Both the position numbers and the translations under genes were made by a program. Shown here one piece after another: positions 37,011-48,884 of a stretch of 64,000 nucleotides of DNA. The notes under the pieces are model-generated. The model was not told the origin of the DNA, did not search any database, and was given only the letters and a program-made list of their open reading frames with translations. Origin of the DNA: Solanum dulcamara (Eukaryota; Streptophyta; Magnoliopsida; Solanales; Solanaceae); contig NC_077240.1 of NCBI RefSeq assembly GCF_947179165.1, forward strand, positions 32,412,001-32,476,000, read 5' to 3'. The number at the start of each line of letters is the position of its first letter. Within the stretch, counting starts at the first letter, position 1.

Positions 37011-37500
37011 CTTTTCCAACTAGACAACAACAGTACCGAGAATCTCCTCCCCAATGTGTCTACTGATATGCTGCCAAAACTTGAGCCGAAGCCGAAGCCA
37101 AATGGTCACAAAATCTAGTATTACCGATGCATCTCAAAGTCATTGTTATATCGAGTTATAGATGAGCTCATCGTAACACATCGATATGATCAAGGTCAGG
37201 ATTGGGTACCCGGATGCTCGTTATACTAGCAAGCCGGCAGAGACCGAGGCTGAGTACTCGGATGCTCCCCGATAACTCAGAACTGAGGCCGGAACTAGGT
37301 ACCTGAATGCTCACAAATAATTTATCCATGGTGCCGAATATTCTCTTTTCCAACTAGACAACAACAGTACCGAGAATCTCCTCCCCAATATGTCTACTGA
37401 TATGCTGCCAAAACTTGAGCCGAAGCCGAAGCCAAATGGTCACAAAATCTAGTATTACCGATGCATCTCAAAGTCATTGTTATATCGAGTTATAGATGAG
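36833..37500 (-). repeat. 334-bp tandem duplication in the 3' LTR
   Basis: Copy 1 is 36,833-37,166 and copy 2 is 37,167-37,500. Both start CTCATCGTAACACATCG and end GTTATAGATGAG. The junction GATGAG|CTCATCG is unique to this LTR; the right LTR has one copy only. I count nine differences between copies and all are transitions. Confidence 0.97.
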
Positions 37501-38489
37501 GGTGTTATTAAGAGCAAGGGTATTGCCTAGTTAAGGTCAACTACGAGGCATTATCCCGCTACACCATTCTACAAGGATCTAAGTCCACCGGAGCGACGCC
37601 GGGAAAACTAAAGCAGGTTTACAACCTATACTAAGGCCAACATACTCCATAATATCAGCAACATTCTCATTCAACTCTTCTTATAATACTAACAAATAAT
37701 GGTAAGACACGCATGCTCCAAATACCCAAAAAACCCGATAACAAGTCTAAAACATGATTTCTAACACCTAAGATATACCATTAAACTACCCAACCCAAAT
37801 TTCAACTATTTCAACATGCTTTCACACATTCTAGATCAATCTAAAGAAAGTAAAATCATAGTAGTCTGAACACGCGAGATCCAAACCATAGTGTCAAAGC
37901 CTTTCCCTTATGAGAGGTCTCGAAACGCTGACAGCTGTCAAAAATAGAAGCACAACATTAATACAGTCGTTTAAACACTAATTTCATAATTTTTGGAGAG
38001 GAATCAATTTCGGAGTTTAAAGCAAAAAATATCGGACCCACATCTGGAATTCCAAATTTGAGCCCAAAAATAGGTTCTAAACTTCACCCCAAGCTCACAA
38101 ATCAACACTATAACACAATCTGGGGTGGAAAACTATGCGGGACGAGCATGCAACCAAAATTTACAAAATTCGAACTAAAAGATGAAAATAACATCTTCTT
38201 GATCAGTGAATTCTGAAACAAACTAGATCCTCCCATTCCAAACAAATTATACCATTACGTTCCTTGCGAAAAACACCATAATCTAGCCTTAAATATCACT
38301 AAAAATAGAGTTCAAATGATCAAAATACAATCTTCTAAAACTCCACATAATTTCAATCCGAAAATAGCCAAAACAGTAGCTAGATTCATAAATTTATCTC
38401 ACACGAAGCCTCCCTACAAAATTCTGATTTTACCAGCGGATTTTTCATGAAATTCTCTTGAACTTAAACCCTTGAATCATTAAAATCGG

Positions 38490-38498
38490 GTTTATATA
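38490..38498 (-). promoter_or_regulatory. TATA box of the chromovirus 3' LTR
   Basis: The minus strand reads GGTCTATATAAACCC. The equivalent in the 5' LTR is at 47,203-47,211, so the position is conserved between the two LTRs. Confidence 0.65.
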
Positions 38499-39807
38499 GA
38501 CCAAGAAATAAATTCTCAAAATTCTTCAAAAATTAATTCTAAAAATAGGAAGGGCATCTGCTATAACGCGATTCTTACCACAAACGGAGAGTACCCAGCA
38601 GTCCCCAAACACTCCTCCTTCTCCTTTAGGATAGGATCCTCCTTGGTCCTTTTTACGTAACACTCTCGCCCAATGCATAGCCACGAACTTCCCGAACACA
38701 TTAGGCTTCAAATCACCCAAATTGGAGCTTTGGAACTAAAGTTTTGGAGTTTTAAAGTTGACACAAAAACCCAATAATGGGTTGCCTTGCACCAGATTTT
38801 TTTTTTGCTGCAATATTTGATTTTGGAAAAAGCCAAAATCACCGACGGAGTTCTCAGAATTCGTTCGAAATTCAATAAAAATAAACCAAATATGCTAGCC
38901 CACTAACTTCGATGTTTCAAATTCAATGACGTATTCAAAATTTCCATACAAGGTCATTTTAATAAAAAGTGGATCCCACATGCAAGTGTCATTTTAAGAC
39001 AAATTCCATAACGGGCCTCGAGATTAGATCGGAATATTTAAAAAGCGAACAAAGGGTCATTCTAGACTAAAATTGACATTCCGGAACTAACCGTGCTATC
39101 AGAATTTTTATCCAAGCCTATATTCCAAGAATGTATACAAAGTCAACCATAGGCTAACTTTCAATGTCAAAATTATCAAATGGCCTCAACTTCGTATCGA
39201 TTACCTCGATAATCATACCAATAATGCTACAAGCCTAATTTGGCCATAACGATGGAACCATTGAAATTCGAATTTGTGGTCTTCTTGATCCGAAACTCAA
39301 AAAGTCGCAACTAAGCCAACTTAGGCCTTCAAAATATCAAAATGGGCTCGGGACCTCTAAAAATTCAGTCAGCACTTTTTCTAGACCAAAAACCATCCCT
39401 CGAATCCAACAGAGTCGTTGGAATTCCATTCCGAGCATCGAAACTCCAAATATTGACCAAAGTCAAATCTTGGCCTAAAATTCCTCAAATTCTCAACTCA
39501 ATACCTCAAATCTTGGTGACAACTCCAAAACTGATTTTTTAAACTCTCGTAGGCCAATTTTGACATTTTGGAGCTTGTGGAATTGATGGAATTTTGTCCT
39601 GAGACTCGTAGCTCCGGTTGGCCCCAAATACCACTTTTGAACACTTAAAGTTTATAAAAACTCAAAATTTCCAAAGGCTTAACTTTTCATAGGATTTTCT
39701 AAAAACCAACGCCCGATACCAATAAAAAACGACTCGGGGAAACTAAAGGGAGGGGTAAAATGGTCATTTTATAAAAAAATCCAAATATGACCTTCAGGGT
39801 CATTACA

Positions 39808-39830
39808 ACATCCACTACTAAAAAAACTTT
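39808..39830 (-). other. Probable polypurine tract region
   Basis: Directly upstream, in minus sense, of the 3' LTR start TGTAATGACC. It reads TTTAGTAGTGGATGT, moderately purine-rich rather than a clean tract. Assigned by position. Confidence 0.45.
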
Positions 39831-39856
39831 CATCCACAAAAGTAAAGACAAGGGTA

Positions 39857-40330
39857 TACCTAAAGGGCCAAATAAGCTGGGGAACTGCTCCCGCATCTCC
39901 TACTTGGTCTCCCAAGTAGCCTCCTTAATCTAATGATGGCGCCACTGGACCTTAACCATAGGGATGGACTTAGAACGAAGCTGGCAAACATCTCTGGCTA
40001 GAATAGCAACCGGCTCCTCAACAAAAGTCAGGCGATCATCCAACTCAACAGAATCACACTAAAGCACATGAGACTCATTTGGAATGTAACGGCGCAATAA
40101 GAAACATGAAAAACAAGGTGTATAGCTGAAAATGCTCGTGGCAAAGCCAAATCATAAGCAACCTCTTCAGCTCTCCTCAGAATCTTAAAAGGGCCCAATA
40201 TACTTGGGGCTAAGCTTACCCCACCTGCTGAATCTCATCACACCCTTCAAGGGTGATACCCGCATGAACACTCGGTCTCCAACCTCGAAGTGCAAGGGCC
40301 GACGCCTGTGATCAGCATAACTCTGGTGCC
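39857..40330 (-). pseudogene. Integrase C-terminus and chromodomain-like tail
   Basis: Minus-strand pieces read VFMRVSPLKGVMRF (40,265-40,215) and GKLSPKYIGPF-like, then a DLALPRAFSA-like stretch. The tail reads VQWRHH, IKEATWET, EMREQFPSLF (39,951-39,857). The last block is the conserved end of the gypsy chromodomain, which directs integration toward heterochromatin in chromoviruses. Two in-frame stops lie within it and frames change upstream. Confidence 0.75.
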
Positions 40331-40421
40331 TACTTTAAGTTATCCTCAGCCTATCTGGAATAACCCGGACTCTGGCTATGGCATCTCGAAGTAAATCGGT
40401 ATTGTGCCTAGGCTTTGAAGA

Positions 40422-41276
40422 CTAAAACCAACCAACTAGAATGCGACAACGCCTACCATATAAAGCCTCAAACGGGACCATCTGAATACTAGAGTGGTAG
40501 ATGTTGTGGTACGAAAACTTCGCCAAAGGCAAGTACTGCTCCCAATGACCCTCGAACTCTAATACACAAGCTCGCAACATATCCTCTAGAACTTGAATAG
40601 TATGCTCTGACTGACCATTGGTCTGTGGATAAAATGTCGTGCTAAGATCAACCCGGGTGCCCAACTCTCTGTGAAAGGCCCTCCAGAAACTGGAAGTAAA
40701 CTGAAATCCCCTATCTGATATAAGGGACATTGGTACTCCATGTAGATGGACCACCTCCTAAATATAGATCTGAGCTAGACAATCTGTAGTAAAAGTGGAC
40801 CGTACTGGAAAGAAATGAGCTGACTTAGTTAATCAATTAATGATGACCCAAATACTATCATTACCTCTGAGTGTCCGAGGCAATCCCATCACGAAGTCCA
40901 TAGTAATTCGTTCCCATTTTTACTCGAGAATAGGTAATCTCTGAAAGACTCGCCTAGGCCGTTGATGCTCGGTTTTAACCTACTAGAAACTTAAATAATG
41001 GGATACATACTCATCTGTATCTCTCCTCAAACCACACCACCAGTAATGTTATCTCAAATCCTGATACATCTTCGTGGTGCCTGGATGGATAGAGTACTTA
41101 GAATTGTGGGCCTCGCGAAGGATCAACTGAATGAAATCTCCAACTCTAGGAACACAAAGGTGACCACCGAACCGTAGTATTCCATCCGAATCTATAGAAG
41201 CCTAGCCACCCTAGTCTCACTATACTAACTCTCAAAGCTTTACCTATGCTTCATCCTCAAACTGCCAGCCATGAAT
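40422..41276 (-). pseudogene. Gypsy integrase relic
   Basis: The catalytic core is recognisable. WERITMDFVMGLPRT carries the first Asp, MSLISDRGFQFTSSFW the second, and PQTNGQSEHTIQVLEDML the Glu. An LAKFSYHNIYHSSIQM..PFEALYGRRCR ending follows at 40,500-40,430. Upstream, the HYWWCGLRRDT and VKTEHQRP blocks mark the zinc-binding region. There the usual C-x2-C pair is lost (it reads YLSF) and followed by a stop. Integrase would insert the cDNA into the genome; this one is broken. Confidence 0.9.
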
Positions 41277-41860
41277 CTAGTTTAGTAGAGATGATCGAGC
41301 TCCCACAAAAGCCAAAATCGGTTTGGAATCTGAGATGTCCAACCTGACTATCTGATTAGCTAAAAACTGAATGTCCAAGGCTAGGGGTTGTTCTACAGTA
41401 GACAAGTAAGCTAAACTACCCATACTCCCTGTCTTCTGGCTCACGGCGTCCGCTACTACATTCACCTTGCCTGAGTGGTAGAGGATAGCGATGTCATAAT
41501 TGGCTAATAGCTCAATCGAGTACCGCTATCTAGAATTAAGATCCCTCTGACTATTAATGCACTATAAGTTGTATTGATTTGTATATATATCGCAATGGAA
41601 TCCATATAAATAGTGCCTCTACATCTTGAGTGCGAAAACTACCGCCGCCAACTCTAGGTCATGAGTGGGGTAGTTGCGTTCGTGCACTCTCAACTGTCTA
41701 GAAGCATAAGAAATAACTCGACCCTGCTGCATCAGTACACACCCAAGACCTACACCAGAAGCATCACAATATACTGAAAAGATCACTCCCTCAACTGGAA
41801 GAATCAGAATAAGAGCGGTGGTAAGCAACTCTTTGAGCTTTCAAAAGCTCAACTCACACT
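41277..41860 (-). pseudogene. Gypsy RNase H relic
   Basis: [52 protein letters not shown] lies at 41,785-41,619 (quoted here as a domain description; it opens with the YCDAS active-site Asp). After a stop and frame changes it continues to NVVADAVSQK at 41,463-41,434, which normally reads NVVADALSRK. RNase H degrades the RNA strand during reverse transcription. Interrupted by stops around 41,470-41,620. Confidence 0.88.
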
Positions 41861-42116
41861 CTTTGGACCACACAAAAGGAACATCCTGGCGGGTCAAATG
41901 GGTCAATGGGGCTACAATGGTGGAGAAACCCTCGATTAATCATCTATAATACCCAGCTAATCCAATGAAGCTCTGAATCTACGTAATAGATATAGGCCTA
42001 GCTCAACCATGAATAGCCTCGATCTTCGTCGGATCTACCCTGATACCCTCTCTGGACACCATGTGTCCCAGAAATGCCACAGACTCCAACCAAAACTTGC
42101 ACTTTGAGAATTTAGC

Positions 42117-42830
42117 TTAAAGTTGTTGGTCTCTCAAAGTCTGGAACAGAACCCTTAAATGTTGCGCGTGCTCCTCTCTACTCGGCAAGTATACTAGTAT
42201 ACCATTGATGAATATAATCACGAATGAGTTAAGATAAGGCCTGAATACTCGAGTCATAAGGTCCATAAAAGCTTCAGGGGCGTTAGTAAGACCAAAAGAC
42301 ATCACAAGGAACTCGTAGTGTCCAAAGCAAGTTTGGAAAGTAGTCTTAGCAATGTTGGCTGCTCTAATACGTACCTGGTGGTAGTCGGACCTTAAGTCAA
42401 TCTTAGAAAACATGGCTACACCCTGAAGCTGGTCAAACAGATCATCGATATGAGGCATGGGGTAATGGTTTTTCACCGTCACCTTGTTCAGGTGCCTGTA
42501 ATCAACACACATCCGCATAGTTCCATCCTTCTTCTTAATAAATAGAATGAGTGTACCCCACGGCGACACACTCGGGTGAATAAATCTCTTACCTAGAAGA
42601 TCCTCAAGCTGCACACTGAGCTCTTTGAACTCTACGGGGGCCATACGGTAAGGTAGTGTAGAAATAGGCATAGTTCCCGGCTCCAAATCTTTAGCAAAGT
42701 CAATATATCTCTGTAGGGGTAGGCCAGGTAGGTCAGTAGGGAAGAAATCAGTATACTCCCTAATCATAGGGACTGAATCAATAGTAGAGGCCTCGCTAGA
42801 CACATCACAGATATATACTAAGTACGTCAA
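42117..42830 (-). pseudogene. Gypsy reverse transcriptase, open but catalytically altered
   Basis: A 237-codon open stretch covers most of the RT. Blocks are [66 protein letters not shown] and [14 protein letters not shown], ending near [10 protein letters not shown]. The strictly conserved F/Y-x-DD motif reads FINGILVY: the two Asp codons are AAT and GGT (complement at 42,201-42,206). The protein could not polymerise even if expressed. It follows the protease region and precedes RNase H, the normal gypsy order. Confidence 0.93.
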
Positions 42831-42850
42831 GCACCCGGATGCAACTACCG

Positions 42851-43260
42851 TCAGACCCGCATAAAGGATATGATCCTATTTGGTGAGTGACTATAAGCGC
42901 CCCGCCACAAGATCGGGGGAATACCAGGCATGGCTAATATAATGGTCTTAGCATAACAGTCCAAAACCGCATAATGAGGGGATATCCAATCCATGCCTAG
43001 AATAACATTGAAGTCCAGCATATCAAGTAAAATAAGATCTGCCTGATTCTTATGCCCCTGAATAGTCACCACACAGGATCTACCAACCTGATCCACTACT
43101 AAAGAATCCCCTACTAGGGTCAAAATATGAAATGGCACCTCAAGTGACTCATAAGCAATACCCATACGTGAAGCAAAATATATAGACATATAGGAATACG
43201 TGGAACCTAGATCAAATAAAGTTGAAGCAACTTGCTGACAAATAAGGATAGTACCTATGA
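42851..43260 (-). pseudogene. Gypsy aspartic protease relic (RVP_2 type)
   Basis: LFDLGSTYSYMS (near 43,215-43,180) holds the active-site Asp in a DLGST context, where family members often have DSGST or DPGST. It is followed by the PFHILTLVGDSLVVDQV block and LDMLDFNVILGMDWI, the classic D-VILGMDWL signature, then HYAVLDC. The block is open from 43,189 to 42,851. It would process the Gag-Pol polyprotein. Confidence 0.88.
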
Positions 43261-43459
43261 TAACACCATCGTAGTACCTGTGATAACATCATTTAATGCC
43301 TCAGCCTCTATCCTCATCGGAGCAGCATAAAAATGGCCCGATCGGCCTTTTCCACAACCATCTGCCCTTCCACCTGACCTGCCTCTCCAGGGACATCCTC
43401 GAACACTTTTCTGACCATCATCGCAGCCGTGACCCCGATTTATACCTCTTGGTGGATGT

Positions 43460-44745
43460 GGCGCTACTTTAATGGTCTAGATCGAATGGGACACTCTTTA
43501 GCCCAGTGCTCCAGTGAGCCACAATAAAGACATCCTAAAGCTGAGCGATCCATGATAACTCATCCGCAGTATGGAGGAAGCCCTCAAGCTCTGCATTATG
43601 ATAAAACCCCCCCAAACGGGGTTAATAACCCTTAACTGCTGGTAGGGCGGCCTGAATCGACCGGTTGAACTGACCCTGTTAGTACTTATCCTGCTGGAAC
43701 CACTAGCGGGGCCTGTCATAACTGTCATGGAACCTAGATTGGGACCCACTGTAGCTTCCTTGATTTCTAAGCCTCTTATCGCTTCCCTTTTGGGCCTGGC
43801 GATGAATAATCTCGATCGTGCTGGCATGATCCATCACATCCAGAAAAGAGCGGCCTGCAAAAACCAAGTGCTCGATCCCCAACCTCAGGTAATGTCTCAA
43901 TCCGCATACAAAACATCATACCCGCTCCTTCTTAGTGGGTAGAATCATAGTATCATATTGGGATAATTATGTAATCTGGCCTCGTACTTGGCCATCGTCA
44001 TATGGCCCCGCTCTATCCGAGTAAATTAATCCCAGAGTTGGTACCTAATACTCCGAGGGATGTACCGAGCCAGAGAAGCCTCTGAGAACTAGGCCCATGT
44101 CAATGGTGGTGACCCAGCTGGCCTGGACTGCAAATAAGTGTACCACCACAGTCTGGTTGCCCCTCTAAACTAGTGAGTAGTGAAGTCGGCGCCTCTGGAC
44201 TCCAAAAGTCCCAATGAATGGAGCTGATCCTGACAGGTAGTCAAGAAATCCATGGCATCCTCGCCAATGGCTCTAGAAAAAGTCGGGGGTAACAGCCTCT
44301 GAAATCCCCTTAACATCTTCTCCTCCTATAATGACATCAATTTCTCTGAAACTGTTGGCGGGGGTGCAATAACTGGTGGAGGTGGCTGAACCTCAAGTGC
44401 TGGCTGGGCGGACGGATCCGGTGGTGCTGGTGTGCCCGTTGTTAGGGCAGGGGCCTATGGTACAACCCTAATAGCTGTGAGGAGTTACGCAATCGCTGCC
44501 TGTAGTGCTGGGGTCATAACTGGTACTGCTGGGGACTGTACTGCTTGTGGTGGCCCCTCTAGCTGAGAAGGAATAGAGGCGTCCTGGTGCTCCTCTACAT
44601 GCGCAGGTGCTATAACTAGATCTGGAGCTGGTGCTGCTCTCCTACCTATGCCACGGGGCCGGCCTCTAGTCTTGCCAAGCCCTAGTGCGTCATCACGATC
44701 TATGGTACCGTGCGTATAAACCATCCCTGCGAAAGAGTGCAACAA
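43460..44745 (-). pseudogene. Gypsy gag relic with intact CCHC knuckle
   Basis: It begins near 44,745-44,724 with MVYTHGTIDRDD and a KTRGRPRGIGRRAAP basic patch, then a proline/alanine-rich section stopped by TAA near 44,485. Further in, frames give a RGFQRLLPPTFS block, LWWYTYLQSRPAGSPPLTW and ARYIPRSIRYQLWD, the core gag motifs. Several stops interrupt it. The nucleocapsid part ends in C-x2-C-x4-H-x4-C. Confidence 0.85.
43491..43532 (-). other. CCHC zinc knuckle of gag
   Basis: Reads CLYCGSLEHWAKEC, an exact C-x2-C-x4-H-x4-C spacing. It is in a different frame from the adjoining 109-codon open stretch, so at least one frameshift lies in gag. A stop follows within ten codons. Confidence 0.9.
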
Positions 44746-44910
44746 ATGAGATTTCAGAAAACCAATAAGACCAACACTGCAGGAAATGATACAATATAGA
44801 GACTGTTCCTAATAAAATCATGTAGCCTCCCGAAGATAAGTTACGGATGTCTCTACACCCATTCGCAAGACTCTACTAGACGTTAGCTCTGTACAAGTGA
44901 TACCAACGAA

Positions 44911-44928
44911 CCTGGAGCTCTGATACCA
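44911..44928 (-). other. Primer-binding site for initiator tRNA-Met
   Basis: The minus strand reads TGGTATCAGAGCTCCAGG, three bases after the 5' LTR end. TGGTATCAGAGC is the standard complement of the tRNA-iMet 3' end in plant LTR retrotransposons. Confidence 0.95.
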
Positions 44929-45739
44929 ACTTGTCACATTTTGATTCCTCAGGTCATGATGGCACCTACTACAACCCACCAGTAGGTAAGCAAAATCGTG
45001 AACCCAACACCTCAATTAATGGGTTTGAGGGCAGAAACTAAACAAGAGTGGTGGATTATAAAGATAAGAAGAAAAAATAAAATGAAGTAAACCAAAACAT
45101 AATATAAATAACTAAAGATCTCTCCCAGAACCTGGAAGTCACAAGTATAGAGCTACTATAAAATAAAAGACGAATACAAGTCCCGAAAGTGGACCAAAAA
45201 TATATACAACAACTAGCTAGTCTCAAAAGGCAAAAGACGGGCCATCCATACTAAATGAGATAGAAATGATCCAAAAACGCTAAGTGCTCACCTAGTCTTC
45301 GAAGCTAACTACAACAGGTTCGATCTATACACAGCGATAGCTGGTGCTCGATCCTGCATTACAAAAGTAGATGCAGAGTGTAGTATGAGTACCAAGACAA
45401 CAGGTACCTAGTAGGAATCATAGGCCGACTGAGCAGAAAATGTGAAAACAATATGAAGAAGAGGAATAAGCCTAAATAGGAATCAACATAACCATCTAAA
45501 GTAAAAAGAAACTATCTACGAGAGCTACAACTAACTATACCCAACTGGGACCCCATAAACCCAGTAGGAACACTCGTGCGCAAGTTAAATAAAAACCCAA
45601 ATGAACCCCCATAAACCCATCGAGTACACGGTATAGCTACAACTATCAAGTCTAGGAACCAAGAATCTGCGAGGTCAGTAACCGAAGAACTGTATCATTT
45701 TCGAACCCAGAATTCCCAAGAGTCAACAAACTAGGAGTG

Positions 45740-46030
45740 CCTTATGGGTCGAGGCCGGGACTAGGACCCATATACTGGCCTAAATGTCCAACGTGGCCAA
45801 GGCCGGGACTAGGTACCCGAATGCTCACCATAATACATCGGTGCAGTCGAAGTTGGGACTGGGTACCCAGATGCTCGCCGTTACGCATCGGTATGATTGA
45901 GGTCAGGACTGGGTACCCGAATACTCATCATACTAGCAAGCTAGCTAAGGCTAGGGCTGGAACTCGATTGCTCCCCCATAACTCACAATGGAGGCTGGGA
46001 CTAGATACTCGGATGATCACTGATAATTTA
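45740..46030 (-). repeat. LTR minirepeat array, 5' LTR copy
   Basis: Same GGGACTRGGTACCCGRATGCTC units as at 36,690-37,010, more diverged, about six units. Confidence 0.8.
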
Positions 46031-47202
46031 TCCTATGGTGCTAAATATTCTCTTTTCCAACTAGACAACAACAGTACCGAGAATTTTTTCCATAATGTGT
46101 CAACTGATATGCTGCCAAAACTTGAGCCGGAGCTGACGCCAAATGGTCATGAAATCTAGTATTACCGATGCATCTCGAAGTCATGGTTATACCGAGTTAT
46201 AGATGAGGGTGCTATTAAGAGCAAGGGTATCGCCTAGTTAAGGCAACCTACTAAGCACTAGCCCGCTATACTATTCTACAAGGATCTAAGTCCGCCGGAG
46301 TGATGCCGGAGCAACTAAAGCAGGTTTACAACCTATAATAATGCCAACATACTCTACAATATCAGCAACATTCTCATTCAACTCTTCTTATAATACTAAC
46401 AAAAAATGGTAAGACATGCATGCTTCTAAATACCCAAAAAATCCGATAACAAGTCTAAAACATGATTTCTAACACCTAAGAAATACCATTAAAGTACCTA
46501 ACCCAAATTCTAACTATTTCAACATGTTTTCACACATTCTAGATCAATCTAAAGAAAGAAAAATCATAGCCTACTTGTAGGTTGAACACGCGAGCTCCAA
46601 ACCACAGTATCAGAGTTTTTTCCTTTCGAGATCTCTAAACGTAGAGATACTGTCAAAAATAGAAGCACAACATTGATACAGTTGTTTACACACTAATTTT
46701 ATAATTTTTGGAGACGGACCAATTTCGGGGTTTAAAATGGGAAATCTGGAACCCATGTCTAGAATTCTGAATTTGAGCCCAAAAATAGGTTCTAAAATTC
46801 ACCCCAAGCTCACAAATCAACACTATAACACAATTCAGGGTGGAAAACTATGTGGGACGAGCATGCAACCAAAATTCACAAAATTCAAACTAAAAGATGA
46901 AAATGACAGCTTCTTGATCAGTGAATTCTGAAACAAACTAGACCCTCCCATTCCAAAAAAATTATACCATTACGTTCCTTGCGAAAACACCATAATTTAG
47001 CCTTAAAATCACTAAAAATGGAGTTCAAATGATCAAGATATAATCTTCTAAAATTCCACACAATTTCAATCCGAAAATAGCCAAAACAGTAGCTAGATTC
47101 ATAAATTTACCTCACACAAAGCCTCCCCACAAGATTCTGAGTTTACCAATAGATTTTCCACGAATTGCTCTTGAACTTAGACCCTTGAATCGTCAAAATT
47201 GG

Positions 47203-47211
47203 ATTTATATA
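47203..47211 (-). promoter_or_regulatory. TATA box of the chromovirus 5' LTR
   Basis: The minus strand reads GGTCTATATAAATCC. Predicted promoter for the element's genomic RNA. Paired with the equivalent site at 38,490. Confidence 0.7.
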
Positions 47212-48884
47212 GACCAAAAAATAAATTCTAAAAATTCTTCAAAAATTAATTCTGAAATAGGAAAGGCAGCTGCTATAACACGAATCTTTTCTCAAATGGA
47301 GAGTACCCAATAGGCCCAAGCACTCCAATCTATATCCACGAACTTCCCAAACACACTGGGCTTCGAATCACCCAAAATAGAGCTCTGAAACTCGAGTAAT
47401 GGAGTTTTAAAGTTGAGACAAAAACCTCAAAACGGGTTGCCTTGCACCAAATATTTTTTGCTACAATTTTTGGTTTTGAAAAAATTCAAAATCACCGATG
47501 GGGTGCTCGGGATTCTTTAAAAATCTGATAAAAATAAACCAGATACACTAGCTCACTAAATTAGACGTTCCGGACTTAATGATGCATTTTAATGAAAAGT
47601 GAATCCCACATCCAAGTGTCATTTTAAGCCAAATTTTACAACGGGCCTCGAGATTAGACTAGAAGCCTTAGAAAATGAACGACCCTAAATCGATATTCCA
47701 GAACTAACCGCGCTATCAGAATTTTTTCATCCGAGCGTTTTTTTTTTCAAAAATGTTGACCAAAGTCAACCATAGACTAACTTTTAAAGTCAAAATCGCC
47801 AAATGGCCCCAAACTCGTATCGATTTCCTCGATAGTCATGCCAACAATGTTACTAGCCTAATTTAGCTATTTTGGAGCTGATTGAATTATCAGAATTTGA
47901 ATTCGAGGTCTCCTTGACCCAGAACTCGAAAAGTTGCAACTAAATCAACTTAGGTCTTCAAAATACCAAAATGGGCTCGGGACCTCTAAAAATTCAGCCA
48001 GTACTTCTTCCAGAACAAAAACCATCTCTTAAAACCAACGGAGTCATCGAAATTCCATTCCGAGCATCAAAACTTTAAAAGTTAACCAAAGTCAAATCTT
48101 GGCCTAAAATTCCTCAAATTCTCAACTCAAGACCTCAAATCTTGGTTACAACTCCAAAACTGATTCCGTAAATTCTCCTAGGCCAATTTTGACATTTTGG
48201 AGCTGCTGAAATTAACAAAATTTCATTCTGAGACCCGTAGCTCCTGTTGACCCCAAATACCACTTTTGAACATTTAAAGCTTATAAAAACTCAAAATTTT
48301 CAAAGACTTAACTTTTTATAGGATTTTCTAAAAATCAACACCCGATACCAATCAGAGACGACTCGGGACAACTAAAGGAGGATTAAAATAGTCATTTTAT
48401 AAAAATTCCAAAAATAACCTTTAGTGTCATTACAACCTTAGTGATACTTGTTAGAAGGGCTAATAATTCTTGTGAGATTAAGTGTAGGGAGATTATTGGA
48501 TTATAATGAGATTCTGAGACTATTGATAATCGAAAGAGAAGTCTGGTATTGGCTATTGATGAATATAGGGAATATGCCAGAATGTATAACTGTGTGTATT
48601 CATGTTGATTGCTCCATCTAAGTACTTGAGTATTGTGTATTCGTGAAATAGTAGGTGATGAATTACTTTCCTATATGTGTTATGCATGCCTGTTAACTGC
48701 ATTGATAACATTGCATGTATGTATATGAATAGAGAAAGATAGAATGAATCTAATGAAATAACTATTGTAACTAATTCCATGCAATGAACATGTTACTTGA
48801 TTGTACAAGTATGTGAACTATTTATTGCAATTGTGATTGTAATTGTGGTTATGAATGTGATTATGATTGTAGTTATTGGATCGG

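Larger units (their letters stand above)
35890..39807 (-). repeat. 3' LTR of the chromovirus (plus-strand left copy)
   Basis: TGTCACGATCTGATTCC to GGTCATTACA, 3918 bp. It is longer than the other copy chiefly because of a 334-bp tandem duplication (36,833-37,500). A ~60-bp segment near 38,600-38,680 is also missing from the right copy. A TATA box lies at 38,490-38,498 on the minus strand. Short open frames repeated within it are by-products of the duplication. Confidence 0.93.
35890..48434 (-). mobile_element. Complete Ty3/gypsy chromovirus (Tekay/Del type), inactive
   Basis: The 12.5-kb element has two LTRs of 3.9 and 3.5 kb. In minus order it has a tRNA-iMet primer site, gag with a CCHC knuckle, protease, reverse transcriptase, RNase H, integrase and a chromodomain-like tail. 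This order and the very long LTRs fit the Tekay/Del clade of chromoviruses. Every coding domain has stops or frameshifts and the RT catalytic DD is changed. The LTRs differ by more than 10 per cent in the parts I compared. The flanks GTAAA and ACCTT do not match, so no target duplication is seen. It is inserted into the solo LTR 35,296-50,138. Confidence 0.93.
44932..48434 (-). repeat. 5' LTR of the chromovirus (plus-strand right copy)
   Basis: TGTCACATTTTGATTCC to GTCATTACA, 3503 bp. It has a single copy of the segment that is tandemly duplicated in the other LTR. The TATA box is at 47,203-47,211 on the minus strand (TATATAAAT). It directly precedes the primer site in element orientation. 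Confidence 0.93.

Noticed and set aside
36834..37353. Two near-identical 61-codon minus-strand open frames beginning MEKRIFGTMDK
   Set aside because: They repeat because of the 334-bp tandem duplication in the LTR, and the right LTR lacks an equivalent open frame.
35885..48439. Five-base target duplication for the complete chromovirus
   Set aside because: GTAAA and ACCTT do not match, and shifting the boundaries by a few bases does not produce a pair.
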